From NCBI GenBank assembly GCA_029339505.1, contig JAQISU010000036.1, positions 5,947,501-6,011,500 of the forward strand: a DNA stretch of 64,000 nt, written 5' to 3'. The notes beneath the pieces are model-generated. The model ran no database searches and was not told the origin of the DNA. It saw nothing but the letters and a program-made list of their open reading frames with translations. This DNA is from Unio delphinus. Taxonomy: Eukaryota > Mollusca > Bivalvia > Unionida > Unionidae. This document shows, one piece after another, positions 12,066-25,507 of the stretch; position 1 is the stretch's first letter, and every line of letters begins with the position of its first letter. A program made the translations under genes and the position numbers.

Positions 12066-12915
12066 GCTGAGTTTAGCAAACAGTTCTTTAGTTCATATGA
12101 TCGCAAACAATTCTTAAATTTTATATGATAGCAAACAGTTCTTAAAGTTCATATGATCGCAAACAATTCTTAAATTTCATATGATAGCAAACAGTTCTTA
12201 AAGTTCATATGATAGCAAACAATTCTTAATTTTCATATGATAGCAAACAATTCTTAAATTTCATATGATAGCAAACAATTCTTTAGTTCATATGATAGCA
12301 ACAATTATTTAGTTCATATGAGACAAACATTTATTTAGTTCATATGATAGCAAATATTTCTTTAGTTCATATGATAGCAAACAATTCTTAAATTTCATAT
12401 GATAGCAAACAGTTCTTTAGTTCATATGATAGCAAACATTCTTAAATTTCATATGATAGCAAACAGTTCTATAGTTCATATGATAGCAAACATTCTTAAA
12501 TTTCATATGATAGCAAACAGTTCTTTAGTTCATATGATAGCAAACAGTTCTTTAGTTCATATGATAGCAAACAATTCTTTAGTTCATATGATAGCAAACA
12601 ATTCTTCAGTTTCATATGATAGCAAACAGTTTTTTAGTTCATATAATAGCAAACAATTCTTAAATTTCATATGATAGCAAACAATTCTTAAATTTCATAT
12701 GATAGCAAACATTTCTTTAGTTCATATGATAGCAAACAAATCTTTAGTTCATATGAAAGCATACAATTCTTAAAGTTCATATGATAGCAAACATTTCTTT
12801 AGTTCATATGATAGCAAACAGTTCTTTAGTTCATATGATAGCAAACAAATCTTTATTTCATATGAAAGCAAACGATTCTTAAAGTTCATATGATAGCAAA
12901 CAGTTCTTAAAGTTT
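12066..12915. repeat. Minisatellite, 27-28 bp period, about 31 units
   Basis: Consensus 'ttcatatgatagcaaacaa' followed by 'ttctttag' or 'ttcttaaat'. Two end types (27 bp with 'ctttag' and 28 bp with 'cttaaat') are mixed along the array, giving occasional alternation. Every unit carries the palindrome CATATG. The frame at 12,399-12,674 reads the repeat and is not a gene. Confidence 0.96.
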
Positions 12916-12941
12916 AGATTCAACTGTTCTTCAGCTTGTAT

Positions 12942-13455
12942 TTACACGTGAACAATTAAAAGTAATGTCCGAGGATACGCAATTACTATCACGATAACGT
13001 AACTAGCATCTCTACGTCTATTACATTCTAGATAGGTCAAAATCACATTTTCTCGTGCATGACCAAAACTACTCTCACTTCTATCTACGGTAAATTGTCT
13101 TGGATCATTATTTGAAAACTGCCACAACATTACCGTTTTACAGGTCACACGATGATTTTTATGTTCTGTTGTTGTTTTGCTTTTTTGCTCTATGATAAAT
13201 TCAGTATCAATATCAAAATTGTGATTTCTTTTTTTTTGTTACTTTGTTTATAACCAGTTAATTCTTTTCTTATTATATCATCACTAACAAATATCCATTG
13301 TAATTTTCAGCGCGTAATGCATCCTCAACAGCATTGATATCAAATTGCTTCTGAGGTGTATCACCAATTATATTTTTATTTGTCACTTTCAAGTCGTTTG
13401 GACTCCATGTATCCCGAAAATCATTTATGGAAGTTTCTGAAATTATTTCGCGCAC
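12942..13455 (-). pseudogene. Unidentified coding-like stretch, two open blocks
   Basis: Reading leftwards, an open block covers 13,455-13,273 (about 60 codons, balanced amino-acid use, including 'FRDTWSPNDL'). After stops and a short A-rich gap comes a second open block of about 98 codons from roughly 13,240 to 12,942, including 'NNDPRQFTVDRSESSFGHAR', ending in a stop just before the minisatellite. Composition looks more protein-like than the surrounding AT-rich DNA. It could be two exons or a decayed element ORF. I recognise no family, and chance is possible. Confidence 0.3.
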
Positions 13456-14115
13456 TATTTGTTATTGAATTTGATTCGGTTGTAGTCTGTAGTTTTAGAA
13501 TCTTAAACTATTTTGATTTTGGATCAAGCGCTCTATGATCATCAGTTTTCCTTCAACCAATCACACGGAGACAATCCATCAAATGGTGATGGTTGACCTT
13601 GAATGCCACACATTATCACAGTAGTATTATTTAACAATAGCCAATCAAGAACAATTTTATTATATCCAGCAACACTGTGCATATTTCATCCCAAATTATT
13701 ATTCGAGGTATATATTTCTCACCCTTTCAAACAGTCCATTTATCTCTCTTGTATCGAGATAAGATGGTATACGTACATGATCGAAGACCAATCTTTTTCA
13801 TTTCTCTCGCAAATCTGTGGGTAGGGGATTGTCATGGAATTGTATAAACGTTTTAATTTATTTATTAAATTCGTGTAGAACACAAGTTTCGTTTTTGGCG
13901 TACAACGATAATAGAGGGTGAGTAATGTATCTTGTTTCGTATTTCAAAATCGTGAATCCGGTTCATCTTATGCCGCACGTGCGAAACGAAGTGCTTTTAA
14001 TGAGATGAACCGAATGCCTTCAATGCATAGACAATATCTGTGTTTAAATACATCACCGCATGTAAAGTTCTTTACATTACACAACGTCTTGTCAGTGGGT
14101 GGTCTACTATAAGGA
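13456..14115. other. Spacer with a 10-bp-stem hairpin
   Basis: 'cggttcatct' at 13,959-13,968 pairs with 'agatgaaccg' at 14,003-14,012. The loop contains a perfect 10-bp palindrome 'cgcacgtgcg' (13,974-13,983) with an E-box core CACGTG. No gene is supported; overlapping short frames have no known domain. Confidence 0.5.
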
Positions 14116-14119
14116 CTCG

Positions 14120-14375
14120 CACATTTCCTGCTGTAGAGCTGTCTGGTGTCTGGAATGTCCAGTGTCTTGAGTCTTCTGGTATTGTCGAGTGTATGGAATG
14201 TCCAGTATCTGGACTATCCCAGCTTTAGAGCTATCCAGTGTCTGGAATGTCCAGCATACAGTGTGTCCCGTTTTACCCGGTGATGTCCAATGTCTGGATT
14301 GTCCCCGCTGTAGAGCTGCGCAGTATATGGAATAGAGCTGCGTGTGGTGTCCTGAGTGGCTAGAGGGACCAAAGA
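14120..14375. repeat. Degenerate minisatellite around 'gtgtctggaatgtcca'
   Basis: About ten imperfect copies of an 18-25 bp motif ('gtctggaatgtccagt', 'gtatggaatgtccagt' and similar), interspersed with 'agctgtagagctg' segments. Old and irregular. Confidence 0.75.
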
Positions 14376-14624
14376 GTTTCATGTATCGGAGGGTGCAAGC
14401 TGTAAAGGTAACCTCATAAATTATTCGTTGCAGCTGAACGTTGTGTGATCATAAAACCCATTGTATCTTTAAGGACTGTAAAGATGAGTTATATATATAT
14501 ATATATATATATATATACTTATTATAATGTAACATTGTAAGCCTCATTTTGGCGCCCCTGTAACTTGGCGCCCGGTGACATATGTACCCCCCTGCCCCCC
14601 CCCACCCCAGCTACGCCTCTGTCT
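14376..14624. repeat. (TA)n tract at 14,485-14,517 with GC-rich flank
   Basis: A short TA microsatellite is followed by a C-rich patch ('ttggcgcccggtgac', then a run of C with 'ccaccccagctacgcctctg') that looks like the end of a dispersed repeat of unknown family. Confidence 0.5.
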
Positions 14625-15065
14625 CTAGTCCTTTTAAAATGTCAAAAAGCAACTTGTGGGTTCGTATGCGGTCGTTTTGCCTTAGTTAAACATAGGTGTA
14701 TGTGTGTGTTATCTCCTGACCCTGCCAAGATGTCATAAGGCAACTGATGGGGACTGGAGATTGTGCCCTTTTGTAATAACTGTAAATATATGTATTTATA
14801 GGCTCTGTTAAAATGTCATAAAGCATCTTAGAGGATCCCATTGAAGTTAAATGTACTGCGTCGACTTCCACTAAACACGCCCGCTTGAGCTTCCTAGACT
14901 GTTATAGACAGGCTAGGGGCTCACATAGAGTGTTGTGTTTCGTGTGGCCCTGAACCTGCTGAGATGTCATAAAGCAACTTAGGGGTTCAATTGGGTTGTG
15001 TTGTCATATATACGTGATCTCTGGACCTTCTTAAATTACATAAGGCAACTTAGAGGTTCACATAT
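14625..15065. repeat. Degenerate repeat around 'atgtcataaagcaactta'
   Basis: Five copies of 'aaatgtcataaagcaactt' or close variants occur near 14,636, 14,730, 14,811, 14,962 and 15,033, each followed by 'gggttc' or 'gaggttc'-like sequence. Spacing of 70-150 bp. Ancient tandem repeat, no coding content. Confidence 0.65.
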
Positions 15066-15093
15066 GGGTCACGTATATACATTTTTAATCTCA

Positions 15094-15504
<411 letters not shown>

Positions 15505-15996
15505 GCGCTCAGATATATTATATGTATCACCCATCATTATTATATACAATGTAGTTTCACCATTACGATTACCAGCGAGACGGAAATAAAGTGGTCACAT
15601 AAGTTGAACGATTGAATATTTGAGTTCTGCTGTCGACATCCATAAAGTAGTGGATTATGTGCTCAATTCACGTAATCACGCGACCGTGTTAATATACTTA
15701 TTAAACTAGACTGGAATAACTAACCATAATCCGGAATAGTGGTGCTTTAATTCGGACTCTATAAAGTTTTAATCATGAAGATAAACGTGGCTATCTACAT
15801 AGAGATTGATACAGTATATATTTTGTAAGAGAGACGATTATTTTTTTTGTAATTTTTTAACTGAATATATTAAATTCATTCATTGTGTACATGAATTTCA
15901 GATGATTATACATACTTTTATTATAAGCAAGTCTGCGAATCATTTCATGTTCCATTTAAAATATTTCTTCATAATTCACTGGAGTTAATTATGAAT

Positions 15997-16230
15997 GGGG
16001 TCACGGGTGGCCGAGGTGATCAAAGGTGCACACCTTTTTTAGATCATTGACACTAACCTCGGTCCGCGTGGGTTAGAGTCTAGACTCTACCTACGTTGGC
16101 ATGTGAGAAAGCTTGCCAATAGCTTCCTGTGTGTCTGTGGTTCTTCTTTCATCACATATACTGGCGGCCATGTAGAGCCAAACAAAATGGTGATATACAC
16201 ATACACATACCAACCAACCAACCAACCAAT
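15997..16230 (+). mobile_element. SINE-A in copy 0
   Basis: The head 'gggtcacgggtggccgag' has a Leu/Ser-type box A and a box-B-like 'gggttagagtct', followed by the core 'gtgagaaagcttgccaatag' and a tail with 'accaaccaaccaaccaa'. It occupies the same site ('attatgaatg') as in copies 1-4, so it inserted before the array formed. Confidence 0.85.
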
Positions 16231-16980
16231 TAAATTAGAAAGGTTTTTGTCTCAATGTGGTCGATAGCCATTGAAAAGAATATGATCAAGAAATGTGAAG
16301 AGTATTTTTCTAATATTCCCTGTTTTTTTGATAATTATATACACATATCTAGCAGAGGAAAAATAGTTTATCACTTTATAGAATTATTGTTTTGTAATAA
16401 AGCACCACAAAAGACTATGTACTTACTGAATATATACTTTTAACTTATATATTGTATAGAATGCTTTTTAAATAGAGAAAGGTAAAGAAATTATATCCAC
16501 ATATCACCCAGGTGTACCAGGTTTGCATTCAACAACCTACTTTTCATTTTCTTTTTGAGTATGTGGGACCCCTAAATTTATGCGAGGGGCCCTCTGTGAG
16601 CACGGCATTTGGAAATAAACTTTCAAAAACGTTTTATACGATATTGACTTTAACATTTTCTTCCATTGATTCAAAATTACTTTCTCCCTAAATATATACG
16701 TTTTAAAATTTACTTACGCTCGGGGCACCTGTGAATGCGGGCCTCGACTGTGCCACATTGTTCTCATCGGCCAGTGTCAGACGAAACCCAGTGGAAGCCA
16801 TTAGGAGCAAATATCCTCTATCAATAAACCACATACGTTTAATGTATATCCATAAGGGTAAACTAAAAACCCTCTGAACTATTTCCAAGTAGTGTGTACT
16901 GATTGCATGCGTTTCAAGCATCCTAAAATACATATTTGTAGAATACAGTAAAAAAAAAACGGCAAAGAAAGTCACGAACG

Positions 16981-17670
16981 ATGAATTATTCGACCGTTAA
17001 TATAGCTATGATTTACGTATTACCACCAAGTGAAGCTGGGCTAGATTGGGTCAGAAGCTATGGAAATGAAACACCTCAGTTGTAGATGACGCTGAATACA
17101 AAGCCATAACTAAAGTACTATTTGAAACCTTTGTAAATAGGGAACATTACAAGCTAATGGAAAAGTTGGAGAGGGGGATTAAGAATGAAATTAATCAATA
17201 ACCAAAAAATACTGTCAAGTCAAACAAAACATAAGGCGAGGAAGGCAAAAAAAATATAGTAATAAATATTTAAATAAAAAAGATGAGGATATAATAATAT
17301 CGAAGAATTCGGAGCTTTCGAAGATTACAAATTAACTAACACAATATAAGAGCAGCATAATTATTAAATTAATATATTAAAGCATGAGGGATGCACATTA
17401 CTGAAGAAATAGGAAAATTACATAGCAGGTAAATGCAGAATCTAAAAGAGATAATGTTACCATAATTAAGCCGAGTCATGGAAGTGATAGAAAAATACGC
17501 TGCGAATATATTATTCTCGTAAATCCCCCAGGACTCTAGGTCTCAATGCGAAAAACTTATAATATCAAATGATATAACTGCAGCATTCGAACAACTCTAT
17601 CGAGACAAATTATTTGGCTCTGCTGGCTTAACGACGGATTTGTATATTACTTTTTTTAAAAAAACTAGGT
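16981..17670 (+). pseudogene. Decayed coding-like relic inside the insertion
   Basis: Protein-like stretches in changing frames are separated by stops and at least one apparent frameshift. They begin at an ATG at 16,981 (includes 'PPSEAGLDWVRSYGNE'), continue after a frame change near 17,082 with charged helix-like sequence to about 17,200, and resume near 17,478-17,660 ('SQCEKLIISNDITAAFEQLY'). Composition differs from the flanking AT-rich DNA. I do not recognise the family. The relic could be part of a mobile element. It is clearly not functional. Confidence 0.35.
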
Positions 17671-18472
17671 AAGATAATATAATAATTCTTCGTTTCAGAC
17701 TACATTGTCCATACATCTAAATCAAAATATAAACATAAATTAAAAAAAATTGTAAACATAAAAGAACATGTATATCATACATACAAGTATACAGATACAT
17801 CCACAACAATTAACTGAGCCCTGCATTGTTAAATATCTCTTAATTCAAATATTAAGGAGAGTATATGTTAATATTATATTATATAATGAAATGACGTACA
17901 AGATTAATGAATGGTTAGAAACATTTGTATATAAGGGTAAATGATATGTAAAAGACCTAATGAGTTGGATATCGTTATCGCTTTATAGACTATAAAATGC
18001 ATAATTACGATCATTGCAAAAAGAATTAAAACATGTATTGGAAACATAATTAAAATTATATTCCAAACAAACTTTAATCTTAAAAACAGAATTTTTTTTC
18101 AAAGCTCAACTTGTAACGAGAAATATAAAAGCACTTGGAGTGACTTGGGTGGGATAATCTTTGAGGATGAAAATTCAGCACATTTTAGAAAAACTACAAA
18201 CTAACTTAAAATTGTTAATCACATGCAAATTTGAATATATAATATATCAAATTAAGGTCACTCAGACATATGTATATTAAAATACAGAATAAGCTTAGCT
18301 ATGTAGATGCCAATATCATATATAATAATGACAAATAAATGATTATGTCCGAATGGGTAGGGAAATTAAATTACCCTCGCAGAAAATATTAACAGAAAAA
18401 GATGGTGTTTGGAGATGTAACAATTTTAAGATTTCACAACATATACCAGTATGCTCCTATATGTAAAACATG

Positions 18473-18477
<5 letters not shown>

Positions 18478-18530
<53 letters not shown>
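18478..18530. repeat. (CA)n microsatellite
   Basis: About 26 AC dinucleotides in the insertion. The frame starting just after it (18,537-18,833, TTG start, 98 codons) has ordinary composition but no recognised domain. Confidence 0.95.
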
Positions 18531-18533
<3 letters not shown>

Positions 18534-21500
18534 GAAGTGTTGAATTGCAAAACATATGACGGAGATAGAACAAATTTAACTTCAAAAATTACAACTCAGT
18601 ATGTCACCTTTCAGATAGCGAGCCTGCTACACATAACGGATATAAAGAGCTGCGCACAAAACATAATACATCGCATTAAACATGCCATGATTAGATGTGG
18701 TAGAGCATCTTGTCTCACTTGGAACAAGAAATACAAACATAATGGTATAAATCTTGTAAAAGTCGGATACATAGATAGTAATGAATGCAGTACGGTTGTA
18801 TTAGTTATGTCAGAATTTCTAAGAGTTGCATAAAAACAGAGGGCCTCATCAGATCAAGTGTTGGGGAGAGTGGTCAAACATTTTAAAACGAGCTCTGACC
18901 TTCCTCGAAAGGGCACAAATGCAAAAGTCTATGCCTATATTGGCACAGTGTGCATAATACCCAATAAACATGCGCAAAGGAATAAAATGATGATAAAATG
19001 ACAAATCACTTGACATTTTAGAGTGCGTATGTGTTATTCCACGCCATCTGGCCATGCAATTTCAACTCTACAAGACAAAATCATTAACGAGAACATAAAA
19101 CTAACACCTGCGAGTTTTCAAGATTGAAACGATTAACACGAAAACTTTCATTTCAAAATTAGTTTTCTCGTAGCAGAGTTTAGGTGTAGAATTTTGAAGG
19201 ACCAGTGTGAAGGGGGAGCACGTTAAGAAGTGGTCCGATAAACTAACTCCACAAATCTATATTGATCCTGATGGACGATATGTCAGTTTGAGGTCACCTG
19301 TTCACTCAAATTTTGCTGCATGCAAATCATTCCGGAACAATCCTGCCAACACTTTAGACACATACCGGTAATTAGTAACAGCCATACCTAGCGCGATATT
19401 CAAAGTGGATACAAAACAGAAGGGTTATTCTTTGAAAAAAATAGAGCGGGTGTAAGCATGACGAGACGTCTGCAGTTTTATATATGAAATGGTTCCAACA
19501 TAATACCCGGTAACCAAAGTCATCCTAAGATGACTTTATGGCATGGACGTCTATAACACGAAATCGACTGCATTTGGTGCTGACAGTCAATAAGCGAAAG
19601 AGTTATATAGTATCATCGCTCTAACTGAACAATTCAATCTGATTTTTCATTGAGATTTTCTAACGCCTGACAAATGATAATTGAACTCGATCAAAGCATC
19701 ATTGATAACTACTCAGGAAGTGAGGTCGCTATTGAGTTCAACATCATGGATAATAAACAGAATTTGGACGGTTTTAAAAGGCTCATATGTACTACGCCCA
19801 TCATTTTTTTCTTCTTGTTTGTTAGCATTCGTAATTGTATAATTTCTCAATAAAGCATAGTATTTAAAGTTGAATTATAGTTTTTTTTTAAATTTTATAT
19901 AACCTCATGATCACGCGTACGGGATTTTGTTTATATTTAAACTGCTCGACGAATTGGAACATAAGATGATTATCTTAAAAACAAATTGAAATGTTACATT
20001 TAAATCCTGGACTAAATTGAATAATATTTTACATGATCGATCTCAGCTATGAAATTTGGAGAATCAGCCAGAAATCTGTCTAATCATTCTGGTGCATGTT
20101 TGAGAGTCATTACTACATTAATGAATAATGTTAGAAATAATAGATGTATCAATCAAAGAAAGTTAAATCTAACATTTTTTTTAAAAATGGTTATGTTCCG
20201 GTTTTTGTTTTGGTATTAGAAATCTAACGACTTTATTTGAACACAGACTTTCAATTATAAATGATTTTTTTTTCTTCTAGTATCGACATTACACAAACAA
20301 GATGAATGCAGAATATGAGGAATGGGTTATTATACAATGAAACTGTCTTGAACGTTAGTCAGGAAGCAAAATGCATATTCATCCGATTCAGTTACATACA
20401 AAATCAAATGTGCATGATGAATTGATGTTGTAAACAATAATGAAAATACGTAAACACGTCTTTAATGCTATTTCATTTGGTAGATAATTTCTTACTTTTT
20501 TTAAAGATTGAGAAAAAAGAGAGCAAATAAAGTGAGAAATGTTCCGGTACCCATGTTAATATAATTTTCCAATATAAATATCAGAGTTCAGCAACGATAA
20601 AATGTAAGGCTTTCAAAACGAATACTTTTTGATACCATTATTGAAACATTTTGCCGTATAACTGTAAGAGATGAAAATTGATAGAAAACAGCGGCAATAT
20701 ATCCCATATTATTTAGTACCAAGCGTAGGATCGACTAAGAGAATATTTATATATATATAAAAACAGCATTCGGATACGCGCTGAACATATTCAATCTATG
20801 AAAAGGTATTGAACCATCTATTTGACAATCTGAAGTACGTTTGATAAAATAATTACATTTATTTGATCATGAATGAATTTAAATAAGTTGCGCACGGCAC
20901 TTGCATAGATTTTGTCAAAATGGGTTAAGCACAAAAATATTTATATCCGAGGTAAAAACGATGACGACTGGCGTTCTGGTTTTTTTAAGCAAGTGTTCCC
21001 GTTGTTTTAGTAGATATCTGTTGAAGAGTAGAATGTCAGCAAATTTGACAATGATTTTGATATCACTGCATATGAACTTCGAGAAATGCACCAAAATGAC
21101 CAAAAAGAAATATATTATAGCATTTGCAACATTACGTTGGAATAAGAGCATACAAAATATAATTCGGATATAGGTGCAACATATAATCTAGAAAATGTAT
21201 TCAACAATGCACCGACACTTAGTTATTCCTTTTAAACATATCTCACAAATAAAATTCTCCCTTGTTTTTCTTGGTTTTCCGGGTCTGACTTCGTTTCAGT
21301 TTCCCGTCCGAAACCATCTTGACTTGCATATATATGAAATTTGCTTTCTTGTACAAGATATATATTTTAAGAGTGTACAAGAAAAAGGTTCCTGTAAGTA
21401 GCTACGAGGTAACAACGATGTTTTTCTTTAATTTAAAAAAGCACGTCTTTGAAAACGTATGCTTATTTACTTTTGTTTTTAGAACTATGATTAATTTCTT

Positions 21501-23597
21501 AATGTGGGGTTTGCATGTATCTGTGGTTATAATGGTTTCAATTAAATCTGTGCTGAGTCGACCTTTCTTTCAGAAGGAGTAAAGATGAAATGATATATAA
21601 AGATGGCATTGAATTTAAATGAGAAAGAATTACACCGGGTTTCCTCACTCACTAAACTGGTTATTTAAAATGAACCTTGTATAACTTAGGTATTGTTCAA
21701 AGAATCTGAATTTCCATTTATGTGGATGTATGATTGATGGGTATAATAAATAGTTATAGAGAAACAACTCACAGAACCGTCGAAACAATTTGGAAACTTT
21801 TATTAAACGATTAGTCATTCATTGGTTCAATTTCAGTGAAATCCGAAAGTACAATTTTAAAACCGTTTGATCGCTCTTATTACAAAGTCAAAAAGTCCAG
21901 CATGATTATATGCTTACGTTTTTATAATGAACTGTCTATCTAAAAACATTCTAGATACAACATATACTTAAATATTTTTAAACATTTTTTTTTCAAATTG
22001 TGCAGTACATTGTTCATATTTCAGTGTAAGTGTTTGGCAGGACTGGATGGATGCAAGTTGGGAGAAATTGTGAGAATCATGAAAGGATTATAATATATAC
22101 TTAACTTGCATGTAAGTCGACAGTGATTATATTTTCGGATTAATTAAAAAAAAATATGTAATTGATTAATTAATTAATAACAAATAGGCCTCAATAATTA
22201 AACATTGAATACAAATGTAGAAAACAAAAACAATAGTACAAATTGATTCAGCAACCATGTGGAGGATGTATAAAACTTGCCGGGAGTAGAGTGCTGTGTA
22301 TACGAGTGTCTAAAGAAGATTAAAATCCAGATATATCGAAACAAACTCTGGTGGGATATTACAGCCTTTTAGGAAGGAAGGTTTGCTATTGTGAGATCAT
22401 AGAATATAAAACAAAATTCAAACTATCTTCTTGAAAACTTCAGGTAACTGCTTATGAAAAACTATTGTAATAAATGTAAAGTTTGTACAAGAAAAGTTCT
22501 CTTACCAAAGTGATTTTGTTTCTTTGCAGCATTTATGTTAGGGACAATTTGTCTATTTCATTCGCACAATTATCAACTTTCCTTATGCATAGAATGTCGC
22601 TATATTATGAAAGTAAGAACTATCCGCATACGCAACGCTGTTCTGGATTCAATATTCTTATTCAACTCTTATAGTAACCTCTAGCAGCAATAGGATTTAA
22701 AACTTCAACTAGTTTCTAACTGGCTATGATCAAACCTACCCGTATCAGGCACGAGATGCCCTTTGGCAATGATGTTTTTATCATCTTCATGCAAATGAAA
22801 TGAACATACTATCTATATCGTATCTGGTGCTATTCCCTAAGTCAAGTCTATACAAATTTCAAATACTAAACTTAAATCAATAGCATCCTGCTTCGCGTTT
22901 CCCAACAAAGTTAAGATTTCATTATCAAGTAATTATGCACCATTATAACTTAGTATATTATGTTCTGGTCATCCATTTCTAGACTGATCTATAGTTGTCC
23001 GTATGACTATTACCGCAGGTCAAACAATTTACATGTATACCGACTGGCTAATCGACAGAATGTCAGTCGGTAGAAACTGAATCAGGATTGACAGCAGAAT
23101 ATCACTTTATTCAGAGAGTGACATAAATATATCTCATCTAACATTATTATATACAATGTATTCCCTATTCTGATTACCAGCGAGACTGAAATAAAGTGAT
23201 CGCATAAGTTCGACGGTTTAAAAATGTGAGTTTTGCTGTCGGCATCGATAAAGTAGTGGTTTATGTAATCAATTCACGTAATTACGCGACCGTATTAGTA
23301 TACTTATTACAATAGACTGGAATAACTGACCATAATCTGGAGTAGTGTAGTGGTATTATTATGGACTGTATAAAGTTTAAATCATGATGATAAACGTTGT
23401 TATTTATATATAGATCGATTTAGTATATATTTTCTAGCAGAGATGGTTGTTTTATTTGTAATTTTTAACTGTATATACCATTCATTATGCACATGAATTT
23501 CAGATGATTATTCATACATTTTTATATATGCAAGTCTGCGAATCAGTTGATTAACCATTTAAATATTTTTATAATTCACTTGAGTATTTTATGAATG

Positions 23598-23850
23598 GAG
23601 TCACGAATGGCCGAGGGATCCAGGGCACACATCTTTATTAGATCACTGACACTAATCTACGTCCGCTTGGTTTCGAGTCTCGACTCAACAGACGTGGGCA
23701 TGCGAGAAAGATTGCCAGTAGCTTCCTGTGGGTCTGTGGTTCTCACCGGGTTCTTCATCTATCACATATTCTGGCCGGGATGCAGAGCCGAATTAAATCG
23801 TGTTATACACATACACTACACATGCACAAACACATACTAGCCTACCAACC
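23598..23850 (+). mobile_element. SINE-A in copy 1
   Basis: 'gagtcacgaatggccgag' head, 'ggtttcgagtct' box-B-like motif, core 'gcgagaaagattgccagtag', 3' part 'ttctggccgggatgcag' and a tail of 'acaaacacatac' type. The open frame at 23,595-23,840 reads through this element and is not a gene. Confidence 0.9.
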
Positions 23851-25507
23851 AATTAAATTAAATTAAAAAGGTTTACGTCCCAATGTGGTCGATATCCATT
23901 GAAAACAATATGATAAATACATTCGAAGTCTTTTCGTAATATTCTTTATTTAATGGTAATTATATCCACGTATCTAGATGAGGATACATTGTTTATCACA
24001 TTGTAGAATTAATCTTTTGTAATATAACACCACAAAATAATATGTAAATAATAGGTAAATAATAGGTGAAAATAGGTAAATAATATGTATGCTCTTAACT
24101 CACATATTATATATTATGTTTTATCAATAAAGAAAGAAAACAAATTATATCCACATATCACGTACGTCTACCAGGTTCGAATCCAGTAACCTATTTTTCA
24201 TTTTTCTTTTTTAATATGTGTATTCAACGTTGAGGTGAGGAGGATAATTATGTTACTAATCAGTAGTGGCCTTCGTAAGTGAATGGCCTTATTTGGATTA
24301 CTTCGGTAGGACACCTAGAGGGGCCCTCCGTGATACATTATCACGCGTACACACGTGCTTTTGTTTATATTTAAACTGCTCGACGAACTTGGGACATAAT
24401 AAGAAGATCATCTTAAGAACACATTTAAGTTTCACATTTAAATCCTGAACTAAATTGAATAATATTTCACATGATCCGCATAAGCTTTACAGTTTGGAGA
24501 ATATGCAGAACTCTGTGCCCAAATAGCCTGGTGCAAGTTTGAGAGTAATTACCACATTAATGAAATATGTTAGTAATGATAGATCAATCAAGAAAGTTAA
24601 CAGTAACATTTGTTTAAAAATGTTTCTCGTGCTAATACTGTTTTTGTTTTGTTATAAAAAAATCTAACGAGTTTATGTGAACACTCGGACATTCAATTAC
24701 AAGTGATTTATTTTTATATTATAGACATTACACAAACAAGATGAATGCAGAATGAGAAGAAAGGTATATTACAACGAAAACAGTTTTGAACAGTGGTGTG
24801 GAAGCAAAATGCATATTCATTCGATTCAGTTATATACAAAATCAAAGGTGAATAATGAATTGATGTTGGAAACATTGAATGAAAATTTGTGAATATATCT
24901 TTAATGTCATTACATTTGGTAGATAATTTATTACTTTTTAAAGATTGAGAAAAAAGAGAGTAAATAAAGTGAGAAATGTTCCAGTACCCATGTGAATATA
25001 ATTTTTCAATATAAATATTAGAGGACAACAACAATAAAATGAAAGGATTTAAAATACATTTGGCTACCAATACTGAAAGAGTTTTGCTGTATAACTGTCA
25101 GAGATGAGAACTGATGGTAAACAGAGGCCTTATTTCCCATCTGTTTCAGTACCAAGCGTAGGATCGTCTAAGAGAATTAAAAAAATCAGTATTCGGAGAC
25201 ATGCTGAACATATTCAATCAATGAAAAGGTATCCAATCATCTTTTTGACAATCTTAACCCGCTCCACAAAATGACCCTGACTTCTTAATAGTACATTTAA
25301 TAAAATTAATTACATTTATTTGAACATCAATGAATTTAAATATGTTGCGATGAAACGATGATGACTCGTGCTGTTTGTTTTTCTGAACAAGTGTTCCTGT
25401 CGTTTTCGTAGATATCAGATGAAAAGCAGAATGTCAGTAAATTTCACAATGATTTGGATATCACTGCATATGAACTTAGAGAAATTTACCCAAAATGACC
25501 AAAACAG

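Larger units (their letters stand above)
16600..19905. other. 3.3-kb insertion splitting array copy 0
   Basis: The left junction follows 'gaggggccctctgtgag' and the right junction precedes 'atcacgcgtacggg'. In copy 1 these flanks are joined by only about ten bases. I see no convincing terminal repeats or target-site duplication. It contains a decayed coding-like stretch, a (CA)n tract and AT-rich DNA, with a polyadenylation-like 'caataaag' close to its right end. It may be a degenerate mobile element or filler DNA. Confidence 0.65.
15505..23133. repeat. Array copy 0: diverged unit split by a 3.3-kb insertion
   Basis: 15,505-16,600 aligns with the left part of copies 1-4 (from 'attattatatacaatg' through SINE-A), and 19,905-23,133 aligns with their remainder (from 'atcacgcgtacggg'). 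The 3.3 kb between has no counterpart. Copy 0 also lacks SINE-B, an insert of about 0.9 kb, and an insert of about 0.4 kb bearing (GA)n. Removing its own insertion and adding those three gives about 5.9 kb, matching the 5,952 bp of copy 2. It retains two segments (near 21,655 and 22,395-22,850) that copies 1 and 3 have lost. Confidence 0.88.

Noticed and set aside
12066..12915. CRISPR-like regular repeats
   Set aside because: Units are contiguous without unique spacers and the sequence is eukaryotic; it is a minisatellite. The same applies to the arrays at 1.4-5.5 kb.
23595..23840. Conserved 60-80 codon frames repeated in the array (also near 24,266, 25,368, 27,353 and equivalents)
   Set aside because: The frames persist only because the copies are nearly identical. 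They fall in SINE sequence or AT-rich DNA, are disrupted in copy 0, and show no known domain.
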